Shown one piece after another: positions 12,766 through 27,152 of a stretch of DNA of 64,000 nucleotides. The notes beneath the pieces are model-generated. The model was not told the DNA's origin, did no database searches, and saw only the letters and a list, made by a program, of their open reading frames with translations. The DNA comes from Lasioglossum baleicum (lineage: Eukaryota > Arthropoda > Insecta > Hymenoptera > Halictidae). The stretch covers positions 248,001-312,000 of the forward strand of contig NW_027469231.1 in NCBI RefSeq assembly GCF_051020765.1. Direction: 5' to 3'. Position 1 is the first letter of the stretch. Each line of letters begins with the position of its first letter. Both the position numbers and the translations under genes were made by a program.

Positions 12766-15625
12766 CATGGATTGACTCTTAGAATATTGGAATAGGTCAA
12801 GCTATGGACTTAGCCGTTCATTTCCCTCAGAAGGTGGTAACGTTCTGCAAAGCTTTGACTTTCGATGTTGTTACTTACACACAAGCATGTGGTGCCAGCC
12901 CTCTAAGATGCCAACTAATATGTTTCCGTCCACATTAAGCAGGACACTCACTACATTGGGTTAGGTCTCGGAAGGAATGGCATTCGGTGAAAGAAATTAC
13001 TTTTTGGGCATGTGTTACGTTCTCAGTCAGTTTGACTCCTACATTAATACTCGTACCGTGAATTGAAGGCTCCATTGGCCTATTCCGTGCAGCGGAATTT
13101 ACTCCAGGGGTACCTGGTATGACGCTCGGAATTACACGATACGTGAAGCTATTGACTTAAACGTTTGAATCTCAAGGAAGGTGGTAACGTTCTCGAATGA
13201 TTTTACACCCGATCTTCTAATTCATACCTGAAATTCAGCTGCGCGTCAGTAAAATGAATGCTAATTTGTTTCCCGAAACGCGAAGTTATACTCTCGATAC
13301 AGCGGGTTAGGTTCTCGGCTGGTAAGGTCTTCGGTAAGATGTTTGACAGTATACCAATATGTATCGTTCTACAACGGTGTGACGTACTGTATTAATATGC
13401 AATCCGCGAATTACGGTATCTATTGCGAATAATGTACAGTGCATTTATTATCGAAATAACTAGTTTGACTTTCGGAATCACTGGATGTATGAAGCTAAGG
13501 ACGTAGCCGTTCAAATCTCAAAGAATGTGGTAACATTCTCGAACGGTTTGACGCCCGATCTTGTAAATCAAGCATGAAATTCTGGTACGCGTCACTAAAC
13601 TGTATACTAGCTTGTACCTCTTGAGACGGTGTTATACTCTTGCAGCAACCTTTCAGTTTTTTCGGAGAGTAGGGCGTTCTGTAAGAAGTTTGGCCCTACA
13701 CGAATACGTAATGATCAACAACGGTTTGTCGGCCTGCTTTAATATTCAAATCGTGAATCGTTGTTTCTACTGCCATCTCTATTCAGCATATTTCCTCCAG
13801 GAATACGTGGTTTAATCGTCGAAAGCACAGGTTAGGTGTAGCAATTGACTTAGCCGTTCGAACCTCAATGATTGCGGTAACGTTCATGAACAGTGTGACC
13901 CTCGATATCTAGTTCATACGTGAAGTCAGCGTGCCCGTCACTGAAATGAATACCAATTTCTTTCTCTGAACACCAACCAATACTCTCCATGAAGCCGGTG
14001 AGGTTCGCCAAACATTAGGCCTGCGGTAATACGATTACCATTATACCAATTGCTAACGCTATGAAACGGTTTGACGCACTACTTTAGTGTCCAAATCGTG
14101 AAGTAAGGTGTCTATTGCCCAAACTGTTCAGCGCATTTACTCCCAGGATACTTGGTTTTTACTGTCCGAATCACAGAATAGGTGAAGCGATTGACTTAGC
14201 CGTTCGTCTCTCAGAGAAACTGGTAAGGTTTTCGAACGGGTTGACACTCGATTTTCTAATTCATGCACAAACTTTAGGTGACGTCACTAAATAATATACT
14301 AAGGTGTTTCCATCAGCACGTAGATATACTCTCGAAACAGCGGGTTAGAAAGGCGAACGGTACAGATTTCAGTAGGACTATTGACATTATCGCAATTAAT
14401 AAATTTCTCTCACGGGGTGACACTTGATATTAATATTCATACAGCGTATTAAGGTGTCCGCCGTCAGTAGTGTACAGCGGTTTGACTCCTGGAATACCAT
14501 GTTTAACCATCGGAATCACAGGATAGGTGGAGCTATTCATCTAGACGTTCGGCTCTCGTAGAAGGTGGTAACTTTCTCGAATAGTTTGACGCTCGATCTT
14601 CTTATTCGTAATGAAGTGAAGGTCCCCGTCACTGAAATGATTACTAATTTCTTTAGCTGAACCGAAGTAAAACTCTCGATACAGCGGGTTAGTTTTTTGG
14701 AGGGTATGGCCTTCGGTAAATCATTTAACTCTATACGAATAGGTAATGCTCTACAATGGTTTGATGCTCTGCTTTAATATTCAAACCGTGCATTAATGTG
14801 CCTATTTCCAATACTTATCAGCGGATTTACTCAGGGTGTACCCAGTGTGAGTCTCGGAACCACAGGATAGGCGAAGCTATTGTAATATATGTGCGATTTC
14901 ACGAAGAAGTTAGTAACGTTACCGAACGGTTTCACCCTCGATCTTCGCATTCATACATGAAATTTAGGTGCCTTGCACTGCAGTGTATGCTAGTTTGTAC
15001 CTCTGTATACGAAGTAATACTCTACATACATCGGCTTATGTTCTCGAAGGGTAAAGTTTTCTATAAAGCTATTGACATTATCGAAATATGTAACGTTCTA
15101 CAAATGTTCGAATCCGTACTATAATATAATATTCCACAAAGTGAAATTAAGGTGCATGTCCGAAATGTAAAGTAACGTGTTTCTCTGAGCACAATGTTGT
15201 ACTCTCGAAACGGCGGGTTAGTTTCGCGGTGGGTAAGACTTTCTCAATAATGTTTGATTACAAACCAATAGGTAAAGTTTACCGTCGATTTGACTCCCTA
15301 CTTTAATTATCATGCCAAGGATTTAGGTGTCTATTGCCAATACTCCTCAGCGGATTTACTCCAAGAACACCCAGTTTGACTCTCCGAATCACTGGATAGG
15401 TGAAGCTATTGACTAAGGCAATCGTTACACACAGAAGGTGGCAACTTCCTCGAACGGTTTGATCTTCGATCTTTTAATTCATTCATGAAGTTGAGGTGCT
15501 CGTCACTAAAATATACAATAATGTGTTTCCCTAATCACGTAGCTATACTCTCGAAATGGCGGGTCAGATTCTTGGACGTTAAGGCCATCGATAAAGAGTT
15601 TGACTTGCTATCAGACGGTATCATT
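12751..15625 (-). repeat. Satellite S1 array, block 4 (-), about 8 units
   Basis: Reverse-orientation S1 units. The first two units (12751 to about 13360) are paralogous to 37041-37620, including the orientation junction that precedes them. The tract 14568-14781 is nearly identical to 8871-9084, and 14844-15070 resembles 40808-41050. The end of the block near 15625 falls between 'tttgacttgctatcagac' and the forward 'aactcacggtatgaatatt'. No gene is seen. Confidence 0.9.
14568..14781 (-). repeat. Near-identical S1 tract, copy 2
   Basis: Partner of 8871-9084 in the same orientation, about 5.7 kb away. The edges are sharp on both sides, which suggests conversion or a small recent duplication. 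Confidence 0.9.
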
Positions 15626-18600
15626 GAATCATAACTCACGGTATGAATATTAAAGAACAGAGTCAAACCGCTGGAGAACGTCACCAATTACTGTAACGTC
15701 ATACTCCATACCGGATACCTTTCATTTCGAGATAATAACCCGCTGTTACGTGGGTTTAACTTCGAGTTCAGGAAGAGAAATTAGTGGACATTTTACCAGA
15801 CGGACACCTTAATTCTATGATTGAATTAGAAGATCGGGGGTCGAACCGTTCCAGATTGTTACCTCTTTCGTTGAGTGTCGAACGGCTGAGTCAATAGCAT
15901 CACCTATAGTTGCGATTCCGAGAGTCAAGCCTGGTATGCCAGGAGTAAATGTGCTGAACATTATTAGCAATAGACATCTTTATTCACAGTGTGAATATTA
16001 AAGTAGAGCGTCAAACCGTATGGGAACGTTACATATTGACATAGCATCATACTCTTTACCGTGTACATTACCATCGAGAACATAAGACGCTGTATCGTGG
16101 ATTTAATATCCCGTTCATAGAAACAAATGAATATACATTTTAGTGACCGCCATCACAAATTCATTTATGAGTAGGAAGATCGAGAGTCTACCATTTCGAG
16201 AATGTTACTACCTTTTTTGATTGTCGCATAGCTATTGCAATATCTTCACGTATCCTGTGATTCCGCGAGACACACCAGCCATTCCGGGAGTAAATCCGCT
16301 GAACTGTGGATGCAATACACTATTCACGATTTTACCAATAAGGTATCGAGTTATACCGTCGGAGAACATTAATAGTTGCTATAGAGTCAAACTTTGTGCC
16401 CCAGGTCTGACGTTACGAGATGTCAACCCTCTGTATTCAGAGTGCAACTTTGTGTTCAGAGAAGCATATAATTATACATGTTTGTGATGGGCACCTTAAT
16501 TTCATGTATGAACTAGGAGATCGAGGATCTAGCCGTGAGAGATCGTAATCACCCTGTATATGGGTCGAAAGGCTCTGTCAATAGCTTTCCATATCCTGTG
16601 ATACCGAGTGCCAAGTCAGGTATTCCGGATGTAAGCGGGATGAACAGCGTTGACAAAGGACACCTTAATTCCCGGTATATATAAGATGGTCAAGAGATAA
16701 ACCGTGGAAGATAAATAGAAATTCATATAGAGTCACTCATTTTACCAAATACCTTTCCATCCGAAAACCGAACCCCCTGTCGATAGTGCCTAGCATAATG
16801 TTCACGGAAACACCTTAGTAGACACTTTAGCAAACTCAGATCTTATTTCCATGTATCAATAGCAAAATCGAGAGAACGACCTTTCGAAAACGTTACCATC
16901 TTCATTTCTAGCCGCGCAGCTACTTCAATAGCTTCGTCTACCGTGAGATTCCGAGAGTATCGCCAGGTATTCCTGGAATAATCCGCTGAACAGTTTAGGC
17001 AATACGCAGCTTATTTGACGGTATATATATTATAGAAGAGCGTCGAATCCTCAGAGAGCGATACCAATTTGTATAAAATCAAACGTATTAGTGATGGCCT
17101 TACCTTTCACTATCCTCACCGGCTTCATCGTGTGTATAACATCGTGTTCAGTGAAAGAAGTTAGTGTTCATTTCAATAACGGACACAATAACTTCATGTT
17201 CAAATTTGAAGATCGGTGGTCAAACCTTTCGAGAACTTTGCGACTTTCTGTCTGAGACGAACTGCTAAGTCAGTAGCTTAACCTACCCTGTGATTCCGAA
17301 AGTAAAACCAGGTATCCCGCGAGTAAATCCACTGATCAGTTTTGGCAATAGACACCATAATTTACGGTTCGAATATTAAAGTATTGCGTCAAACCGTTTG
17401 AGAGCGTTACCAATTGGTATAACGACAATCGTTTTACCGGAGACCTTACCATTAGAGAATCTAAGTCGCTGTTGCCACTGTCTTAGTTGTCATTCACGGA
17501 AACAAATTAGTAGACGTTATAGCGGAAGCACACATTATTTTAATGTATGAACAGAATTGTCGAGAGTCAAACCGTTTGAGAGCGATCCCATCTCTTTGGT
17601 TGTCGAACGGATAAGTTAGTAGCTTGACCTATCCTTTCAATCCGATAATCAAACTAGGTATTCCGGTAGTCAGTCCGCTGAACACTATAGGCAGTGTATA
17701 CCTTAGTTCAAGGCCTGAATATTAAAGTACACAGTCTAAGGTTCGTAGAACGTTACCTATTGGTTTAATGTCAAAAGCTTTATCGAAAGTCTTACCATCC
17801 GAGAACCTATCCCGCACCATCGAGAGTATAACCTCGTGTTCAGAAAAGCAAATTAATTTTCATTTCAGTGACGGGCACCATATCTTCATGTATAAATTAC
17901 AGGATCTAGGGTAAAACCGTACGGGAACGTTATCACCATCTTTGAGTGTCGAACGGCTAAGTCAAATGCATCGCATGTATGAATTACTGGATCGAGCGTC
18001 AAGCCGTTCGAAAACGTTTCCACCTTCTGTGAGAGACGAATGGCTACGTCAATATGTTCAACCATCCTGCGATGCCGTGAGTCGAACCTGGTATTCCGGG
18101 GGTAAATGCGTTCGACAGTACTAGCAATCGACACCACAATTCACGGTATGAATATTAAAATAGAGCATCAAACCATTTAAGAACGTTACCAATTGCTATA
18201 AAGTCAAACGCAATACCGAAGACCACACCCTCCGAAAAAACAGCTCGCTGTACAGAGGGTATAACTTCGTGTTCACAGAAAGAAATTAGTATTCATTTCA
18301 GTGATGGGCACCATAAGTTCATGTACGAATCAGAAGGATCATGGCGAAACCGCTGGAGAACGTTGCCGCCTTCTGCGAGATTGTAACGGCTAAGCCAATC
18401 ACGTCACCTATCCCATGATTCGGAGAGTCAATCCACGTATTGGCGGAGTCAATCCGCTAACTGTACTGCCAATAGACACATCAATTCACGGTTTGAATGG
18501 TAAAGAATAGCGTCAAACCGTCTGACAGCATTGCCAATTGGAATAAAGTCAAACACTTTGTAGGTGGCCTAACCTACGGAGAAGCATAAGGCACCCTACT

Positions 18601-18687
18601 TCACGGTATAAATATTAAAGAACACAGTTAAACCGTTTGAGGAGGTTAAAAGTTCCTACAAAGGCAATCGTTTTACTGAAGACCTTA

Positions 18688-18700
18688 CCCCCCCCCCCCC
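18688..18700 (+). repeat. C13 homopolymer inside an S1 unit
   Basis: Thirteen consecutive C replace 'cctccga'-type sequence in the A half, at a different unit position from the G11 run at 4589. Confidence 0.9.
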
Positions 18701-21700
18701 GAAAAACTGACCCGCTGTATCGATAGTATGACTTCGTGTTCCGAGAAAGAAATCAGTCTTCATTTCAGTGACGGGCACCGTAACTTCATGCATGAATTAG
18801 AAAACCGAGTGTCAAATCGTTCGTGGAGGTTACAAGCACCTTTGAGAGTCGAACGGCTTAGTCAATATTTTCTCCTTTCCTCTGATTCCGAATGTCATAC
18901 CAGTCACTCCGGGAGTAAATCCGGTGAAGAGTTTTGGCAATGGACAGCGTAATTCGCGGTATGATTAATAAAGTAGGGTGTCAAACCGTGGATGAACGGT
19001 ACGTATTGGTACAGAATCCAACTTTTTACCTAAAGCCTTACCCTCCGCGAAGCTAACCTGCTGTATCTAGATTATATCTTTGTGTTCCGAGAAGCAAATT
19101 ATTATACATTTGTGTGACGGTCACCTTAATGTCATAAATCTGTTAGAAGATAGTGGGTCAAACCAAGCGAGTACGTTACATCCTTCAATCAGAATAGAAT
19201 GACAAAGTCACTACCTACACTTTTCCTGAGATTCCGAAAGCCAAAGCATGTATTCCGGGTGTAAATCAGTTGAACGGTATTGCCAATGGTCGTCTTAATT
19301 CACGGTTTATATTCTAAAGAAGAAAGTCAATCCGTTTGAGGATGCAACCAATTTGTATAAAGTGAAACGCTTTACTGGGGACCTTTCCCTCCGAAAGTCT
19401 AACGCGCTGAACCGAGAGTATAACATGGAGTTCTGAGGAGCAACTTGGTATTCAATTTAGTGTCGGGCACCTTAATTTCATGTATGATATAGAAGAACGT
19501 GTGTCAAACCCTTCGAAATCGTTACCACACTCATTGAGATTTGAACAGTTATGCCTATAGCTCCCATTATTAGATTCTCAGAGTCAAACTAGGAATTCCG
19601 GCAGTATATCTCCTGAGCAGTATTGGCAATAGACACCATGATTCATGGTGTGAACATTACAGTGCAGGTTTATACTTTGTAGAACATTACGTATTGGTTT
19701 AATGTCGAAAGTTTAACGGAAGGTCTTACCTACCGAGAAGATCACCAGCTGTATCGACAACACAACTTTGTGTATAGCGAAGAAAATTAGTCAACATTTC
19801 AGCGATGAGCACCTTGATTTCATGAACGAATTCGAAGATCTATTGCCATACCGTTCGAGAACGTTACAACCGTCTGTGAGAGTCTAACGACTAAGTCAAT
19901 ATCTTCACATATCATCTTATTCCGAAAGTTAAACAAGATATTACGTGAGCAAGATGTGCTGTGCAGTATTGGAAATAGGCACCTCAATTCCCGGTTCGAA
20001 TATAAAAGCTGGCCGTCAAGCCGTTACGGAACATTACCTATTCGTGTAGGGTTGAACTTCTTACAGAGTGCCTTACACCCCGAGAAACTGACCCGCTGTA
20101 TCGAGAGTATAACACCGTGTTCAGAGGTATGAACTAGTATACATTCCAGTGACGAGCAGCATAATTTCATGCAAGAATTAAGAGATCGATGGTCAAACCG
20201 TTCGAGAACGTTGTCACCTTCTGTGAGTGACCATTGCTCAACTCAATAGCTTCATGTATCCAGTTACTCGGAGGTCCAATCCAAGTATTCCTGGAGATCA
20301 TCTGCTGTGCATTATTGGCATCATACACCCTATTTAACGGTTTAAATATTAATGTCCCTAGTTAAACCGCCGTAGAACGTTACGAATTGGTTCAGAATAA
20401 AACTTTTTGCCGAAGGCCTTACCTTCCGAGAAGATAATATGCCGTATTCAGAGTATAACTTCGTGATCATAGAAGCCAAGTAGTATCCATTTTAGATATG
20501 GGCACCTTAACATCATGTACGAATTAGAAGATCGAGGGCAATTGTTTCGAAATCGCTTGCAACTTCTTTAATAGCCGAATGGCTGAGTCAATAGCTTCAC
20601 GTGTCTTGTGATTCGGAGAGACAGACCAGGTATTCCGGGACTAAATCCGCTTAACCGTATTGGCAATTGGCACCTTAATTCACGGTTTGAATATTAAAGT
20701 AGAGCACTGTTTTATAGCGCTGCCAACTTGTATAAAGTCAAACACTTTACCAATAGTCTTGCCATCGAAGAAGACAACCTGCCGCTTCGAGACTATGATT
20801 TCGTATTCAGAGACCGAAGTTCGTATTCATTTCAGTGCATGGTTCCTTAACGTCATGTATGAATTACAAGAGTGAGCGCCATACCGTTCGAGAACGTTAC
20901 CACCCTCTCTGCGATTCGAACGTATAAGTCAATAGTTCCACCTATCGTATATTCGAAGAGTCTAATCAGAAAATCCTAGGGTAAATGTGCTGAAGCGTAT
21001 TAGCAATAGAGACCTAAATCCGCGGAATTAATATTAAAATAGGGCGTCACGCCCTCTGAGAAAGTAAATAATTGCTATAAAGTCAATCGTTTTACTGAAT
21101 GCCTCCCCGTCCGAGAAGCCAACCAGCATCATCGAGAGTATTGCTACGTGTTTTGGAAAACACATTAGTAAACATTTCGGTGACGGGGAAGCTAATTCCA
21201 TTATGAATACGAAGACCGAGTGTCAAAACGTTCGAGAAAGTTACCAGCTTCTGTGAGAAACAAAGGGCTAAGTAAAAAGCATCACATACCCTGTGATTCC
21301 GAAAGTCAAACCAGTCATTCCGGCAGTAAATGCGCTGTACAGTACTGGCAATAGATACTTTAATTCACGGATTGATTATTAAAGTAGAGCGTCACACCGT
21401 GTGAGATCGTTTCATTTGCTATAAAGTAAAATGTTTCATCGAATGCCTTACCGTTGGAGAAGCAAACCTGCCGTTTCGAGAGTATCGCTACGTGTTTATG
21501 GAAATACATGAGTACACAATTTAGTGACAGCAACATAAATTCATGCATGAATTAGGTGATCGAGGGTCAAACAGTTCGAGAACGTTACCACCTCCTTCGT
21601 GACACTGCACATACAACACAATAGCTTTACCTATCTTGAGGTTCGGAGAGTCAAAACAGGTTGCCCGGGAGTAAATTCGCTGAATAGTATCAAGAATCGA

Positions 21701-24700
21701 CGCGTTTATTCACGATTTGATTATTAAAGCAGAGAGACAAGCCGCCGGAGGTCATATCCACTTCGTTTAAAGTCATTGTTTTTTCCGAATACATTACCTG
21801 CCGAGAATATTAACCAGCTGTAGAGAGTGTTCTACTTACTGATCAGGCAAAAACAAATCAGAAGAAATTTTGGCAGAGGGACACTTTATTTTCATGTTTG
21901 AGTAGAATAATCGAGATTCAAATCGGTGGAGAACGTTACCACCTTTCTTGAGAGTCGCACAGCTTAGCCAATGGCTTCACTTATCCTGTGATACGAAGAG
22001 TAAAACCAGGTATTCCGGGATTAAATCCGCAGAAGAGTATTGGTAATATATACCTTAATTCGCGGTTTGCCTATTAAAATAAGCGCCCATCTGTTTGGGA
22101 TCGTCACCAGTTGCTATAAAGTAAAAGGCTTTACCGAAGACAATACCCTCCGAAAACTTAACCCGCTGTATCGAGAGTATAACTTCATGTTCAGAGAATG
22201 AAATTAGTATTCACTACTGTTACGGTACCTTATATTCGTGCATGAATTAGAAGATCGAGTGTCAAATCGCTCGAGAACGTTACCACCTTCTGTGAGCGAC
22301 AACGGCTAAGTCAATAGCTTCACATATCTGTGTTTCCGAAAGCTAAACTAGATATTCCGGGAGTTGATGCACGGTTCAGTATTGGCAAGAGACACCTCAA
22401 TTCACAGTTTGAATAGTAATTCAGACATTCGAACCATCGTAGAACAGTACATACTGGTATATGGTCAAACTTTGTACCGAATACCTTACCCTCCGGAGAC
22501 GTATCCCAATGTATGTAGAGCTTTTCTTCGTACTCCGGGATACAAATTGGTATAAATTGCAGTGAAGGGCACCATAATTTCATGTATGAATGAGATGGTC
22601 GAGGGTGAAACCGTTCGAGAATGTTACCACACCCTCTGAGAGACGAAAGGCTATGTCAATAGCTTCATCTATCCTGAAATTCCGAGAATCAATCTAGGCA
22701 TTCAAGAGTACATCCGCTGTACAACAATGGCAATGGACACCTAAATTCTCGGCATGGGCATTAAGGTAGGAAGTAAAATCGTCGGAGAACATTACAAACT
22801 GGTATGCAGTCATTCTTCTTACAGACTACGTTACCTTCCGAGAATGTATCCCGCTGTGTAGAGAGTATGTCTTCGTGATAAGCGAAACAAATTAGTATAC
22901 ATTTGAATGACGAGATGCACAATTTCATATTTCAATCAGACTATCGTGTGTCAAACCATTCGAGCACGAGGATGTTACGAATTTGTATCGAGTCAAACCT
23001 TTTACCGAAGGCCTTATATGCCGTGGATCTAACCCGCAGTTTCGAGATTATATCTTCGTGTTTAGAGAAGGAAACTAGCATATATTTTAGTGACTGTTAC
23101 ATTAATTTCATGTAGAAATTAGAGGGTAGAGTGTCACGCTGTTCGAGAACGATGCCACCATCTGTGGGAGTCGCATGGCTGTATATTGCTTCACCCGTCC
23201 TGTGATACCTAGAGTCAATTCAGATAATCCGCGAGTAAGTCCGGTGTGAAGTTTGTTGACAACTAACAAATTAATTCAACGAATAAATATTAATGTACAG
23301 AATTAAACCGCCTGAAGGCGTTACCGATTTGTATAAAGTCAAACGATTTACCGAATGCCTTACCATCTGAGAACCTGACCCGCCGGGATGAGATTATATC
23401 ATCGTTTCCCGAGGACGAAGTTAGTATCCATTTCAACGACGGGCACCTAAGCGTCGTGTATGAATTATAATATCGAGGGTCAAAACGTTACAGAACGGCA
23501 CCAGCGTCTTGGAGAATAAAGCGGCTGAGAGAATAGCTTCAACCATATTGTTTTCCGTCTGTCAAACCAGGTATTCCTGGCGTAAATGCCCTCTACATTA
23601 CTGCCAAAAGACATCTTAATTCACGGCATGAATAATAACGCCGAGGGTCAAACCGTAGGTGACCATTGCATGTTGGTGAAAGGTCATTCTTCTTACAGAC
23701 TACCTTAACTTCCAAGAACATAACCGGCTGCAGGAAGTGTACTGCTTTGCGCTGAGAGTAACAAATTGGTATTCAATTTGGTGACGCGCATTTAATTTCA
23801 TGTATGAATATGAATGTAGAGGGTCATACCGTTCCAGAACTTTATCATGTTCTCTGAAATTTAACGGCTAAGACAATAGTTTCTGGTATCCTGTGATTCC
23901 GAAAGTTAAAACAGGTATTCGAGGCGTAAATCCGCAGAACAGTATTGGCTATGGACATTATAAGTTACGGTTTGATATTAATGCAGTTCGTCAAAAGGAT
24001 TGAGACCGATACCAGTTGCTACAAACACAAACATCTTACCGAAGGCCTTGCAAACCGAGAATCTGACCCTCGGCTTCGATAGTGTATCTTCCTGTTCATA
24101 AAAAGCAATTTGTATTCGGTTCAGAGACGGACACCTTATCCTCGTGTATGAATTTGAAGTGCGAGTGTCTAACCGATCGAGAACGTTGCCACCTCTTTTG
24201 CGAGTCGCATGGCTAAGGCCATAGCTTCACCGACCCTGCTATTCCTATAGTCACACCCGGTATTCCGGAAGTGAATGTGCTGAGCAGTATATCCAACGGA
24301 CACATTAACTGACGGTTTGAATATTGAAGTCACACGGTAAATCACTATAGAACAGTACCTATTTGTCAAGAGTCAAACTTTTTACCGAAGGCCTATCCAT
24401 CCGAGAAACTAACCCGCTCTAGCGAGTGTAGAGCATAATGTTCACGGTAGCAAGTTAGTAGGCACTTTAGCAGACGCGCACATTATTTCCATGTGTGAAT
24501 AGAAAAACCGACGGACAGACCGATCGAGAACGTTACCACCATCTTTGCCAGCCGCACAGCTACTTCAATAGCTTGACAGTTCCTGTGATTCCAAGTGTTA
24601 AACCAGGTGTTCCGGGAGTAAATCCTCGGTACAGTATGGCAATTGACACCTTAATTCACGGTTTCAATATTAAAATACAGCGTCAAGCATTTTGAGAACG

Positions 24701-26985
24701 ATACAAATTGCTATATATTCTAACGCTTCACCTAAGACCTACCCTCCGAAATACGAACCCCCTGTATCTAGAGTATTATTTCGTGTCCAGAGAACGAAAT
24801 TTGTGTTCATTTCAATGTCAGGCACCTTATGTTCAAGTATGATTTAGTGGATCGGTGATCAAGCTCTTTGCGAACATTACACCCTTCTTTCAGGTTCGAA
24901 TGGCAGTGTCAATAGCTTCACATATTTTATGATACCGAGAGTCAGACAACGTATTCCAGTAGTAAATCGGCTGTAGAATATTGGCAATAGACACCCCATT
25001 CCACGATGTAAATATTTAGCTAGAAAGTCAAACCATTGTAGAGGGATACGAATTTGTATTGAGTCAAGCTTTTTACCAAAGACCTTACCTGCCGAGAAGC
25101 TAACCCGCCTTATGGTTAGTATAACTTCGTGTCCAACGAAGCTAGTTAGTATCCATTTGATTGACGAGCAACTTAACTTCATGTGTGAAATATGAGATCG
25201 ATAGTGAAACCTTTCGAGAAGGTTACAACCTTCTGTGAGAGAAAAACGGCTGTGTCCATTGCTTCACCAATCCAGTGGATCGGAGATTCAAAGAGGAATT
25301 CCGCTAGTATATAAGCTGACCAGTATTTACAAAGGACACCATAATTCACGGGTTGGATACTAAAGTAGAGCGTGAAACCGTTTGAAAGCATTGCCAATTG
25401 TTATAAAGTTAAATACTTTACCGATGTCCTTACCTTCGGCGAATCAAACTCGCCGTTTCGAAGGTATATAGTTCGTGTCCAGAAAAAAAATTAGTACGCA
25501 TTAAGTGACGGGTACCGTAATTTCAGGTATAGGTTAGAAGGCCGTGTATGAAGCCGTTCTAGAACGTTCCTGCAGTACAGTATTCGAATTAGTCATCGCC
25601 ATATCAGGTTATCAATGTTACGGAACAGTCTCAAACCACTGTAGATCGCAACCTACTGCTATACAGTCAACCCTTTTACAGAAGGCCTTACCTTGCAAGA
25701 GTCTATCCCCATGTATGTAGATTGTAACTTCTGGTTCAGGTAAGGAAATTAGTATATATCTTAGTGACGGAACCCTGAATTTCATGTTGGAATAAGAAGA
25801 TCGAGTGTCAAACCGATGGAGAGCGTTACCAGCTTCCTCGGGAGTAGAACGGCTAATGCACTAGCATCACCTACATGTAGTACCGAAAGTCAAGCTTGGA
25901 ATTCCAGGAGCAAATGCACTGAACAGTATTCGCAATACACATATGAATTGGCGGTATGAATATTAAAGTAGAGAGACCAATCGTAAGAGAACTTTACTAA
26001 TTGGTTTGACGACAAACTTCTTACCGGATACCTTACATACCGAGAACCTAACCCGCTGAATCGAGGGCATAACATAGTGTTCGGCGAAACAAATTAGTAT
26101 ATATTTTGATGACGGGAACCTTAATTTCATTGATGAATTGAAAGATCGAAAGTCAATCCTTTCGAGAAGATCACCACCCACTTTGAGTGTCGAGCTGCAT
26201 TGTCAGTAGCTACAACTGTCATGCGGTTCCGACGGCCAGGCCTGGTATTCCGGGTGTGAATCCACAGTGCAGTATTAACAACGGACTCATTCATTCACGG
26301 TATGAATATTACAGTTGAGCGTCACACCGTTTGAGATCGTTACAAATTCGTATGACCTCAAACGTTCTACCGAAGATAGATTCTTACCAGCCGCAAAAAT
26401 AACCCCCTGTATCACAAGTAGAAGTTCCTGTTTGGAAAGACACATTAGTATTCGTGATAGTGACGGCATCTAAATTTCATGCAAGAATTAGAAGATCGAG
26501 GGTCAAACCTTTCGTGATCGATACCACCCTCGGTTAGAACCGAACGGCGGAGTCAATAGCTTCACCTATCCTATGATTCCCCGTGTCAGTTCAGCTATTC
26601 CGGGGGTAAATTATCTGAACAGTATTGGCAATAGACACCTTAATTTACGGTATCAGTATTAGTCTACTGTCCCAAAGCCTGGTATAACGTTAGTTATAGC
26701 TATAGAGTCAAACATTTCACACAAAGATTTCCATCGAGAAGCTAACCCGCTGTATCGAGAGTATTACTTATTGTGCAGGGAAGAACAATAGTATACATTA
26801 TTGGGACGGGTACCATAATTTCATGTATGAATTAGAAAATCGGGAGACAAACCGCTCGAGAACGCTGTCACATTCTGTGAGAGACGAGCGGCTGAGTCAA
26901 TAACTTCACTTATCCTGCGATTCCGAGAGTCAATCCTGGAATTCCTGTACTAAATCTGCAGAAGAGTATTGGTCATCGTCTGCTT

Positions 26986-27152
26986 CATTCACGGTTTGAT
27001 TATTAAAATGGAGCGTCAAACCGTTTGAGAACGTTATCACCCTCTTTGAGACTCAAACGGATAAGTCAATAGCTTTACGTGTCCAGTGATTTGCAGAGTC
27101 GAACCAGGCATTCCTGGAGTAAATCCGTTGAACAGTATTGCCTATAGACACC
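26986..27152 (+). repeat. S1 half-length unit, A-to-B hybrid
   Basis: The A-half start 'attcacggtttgattatta' passes through 'caaaccgtttgagaacgtta' and continues as a B half ('tcaccctctttgagactc'). Length is about 167 bp, close to the presumed ancestral half-unit. Confidence 0.82.
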
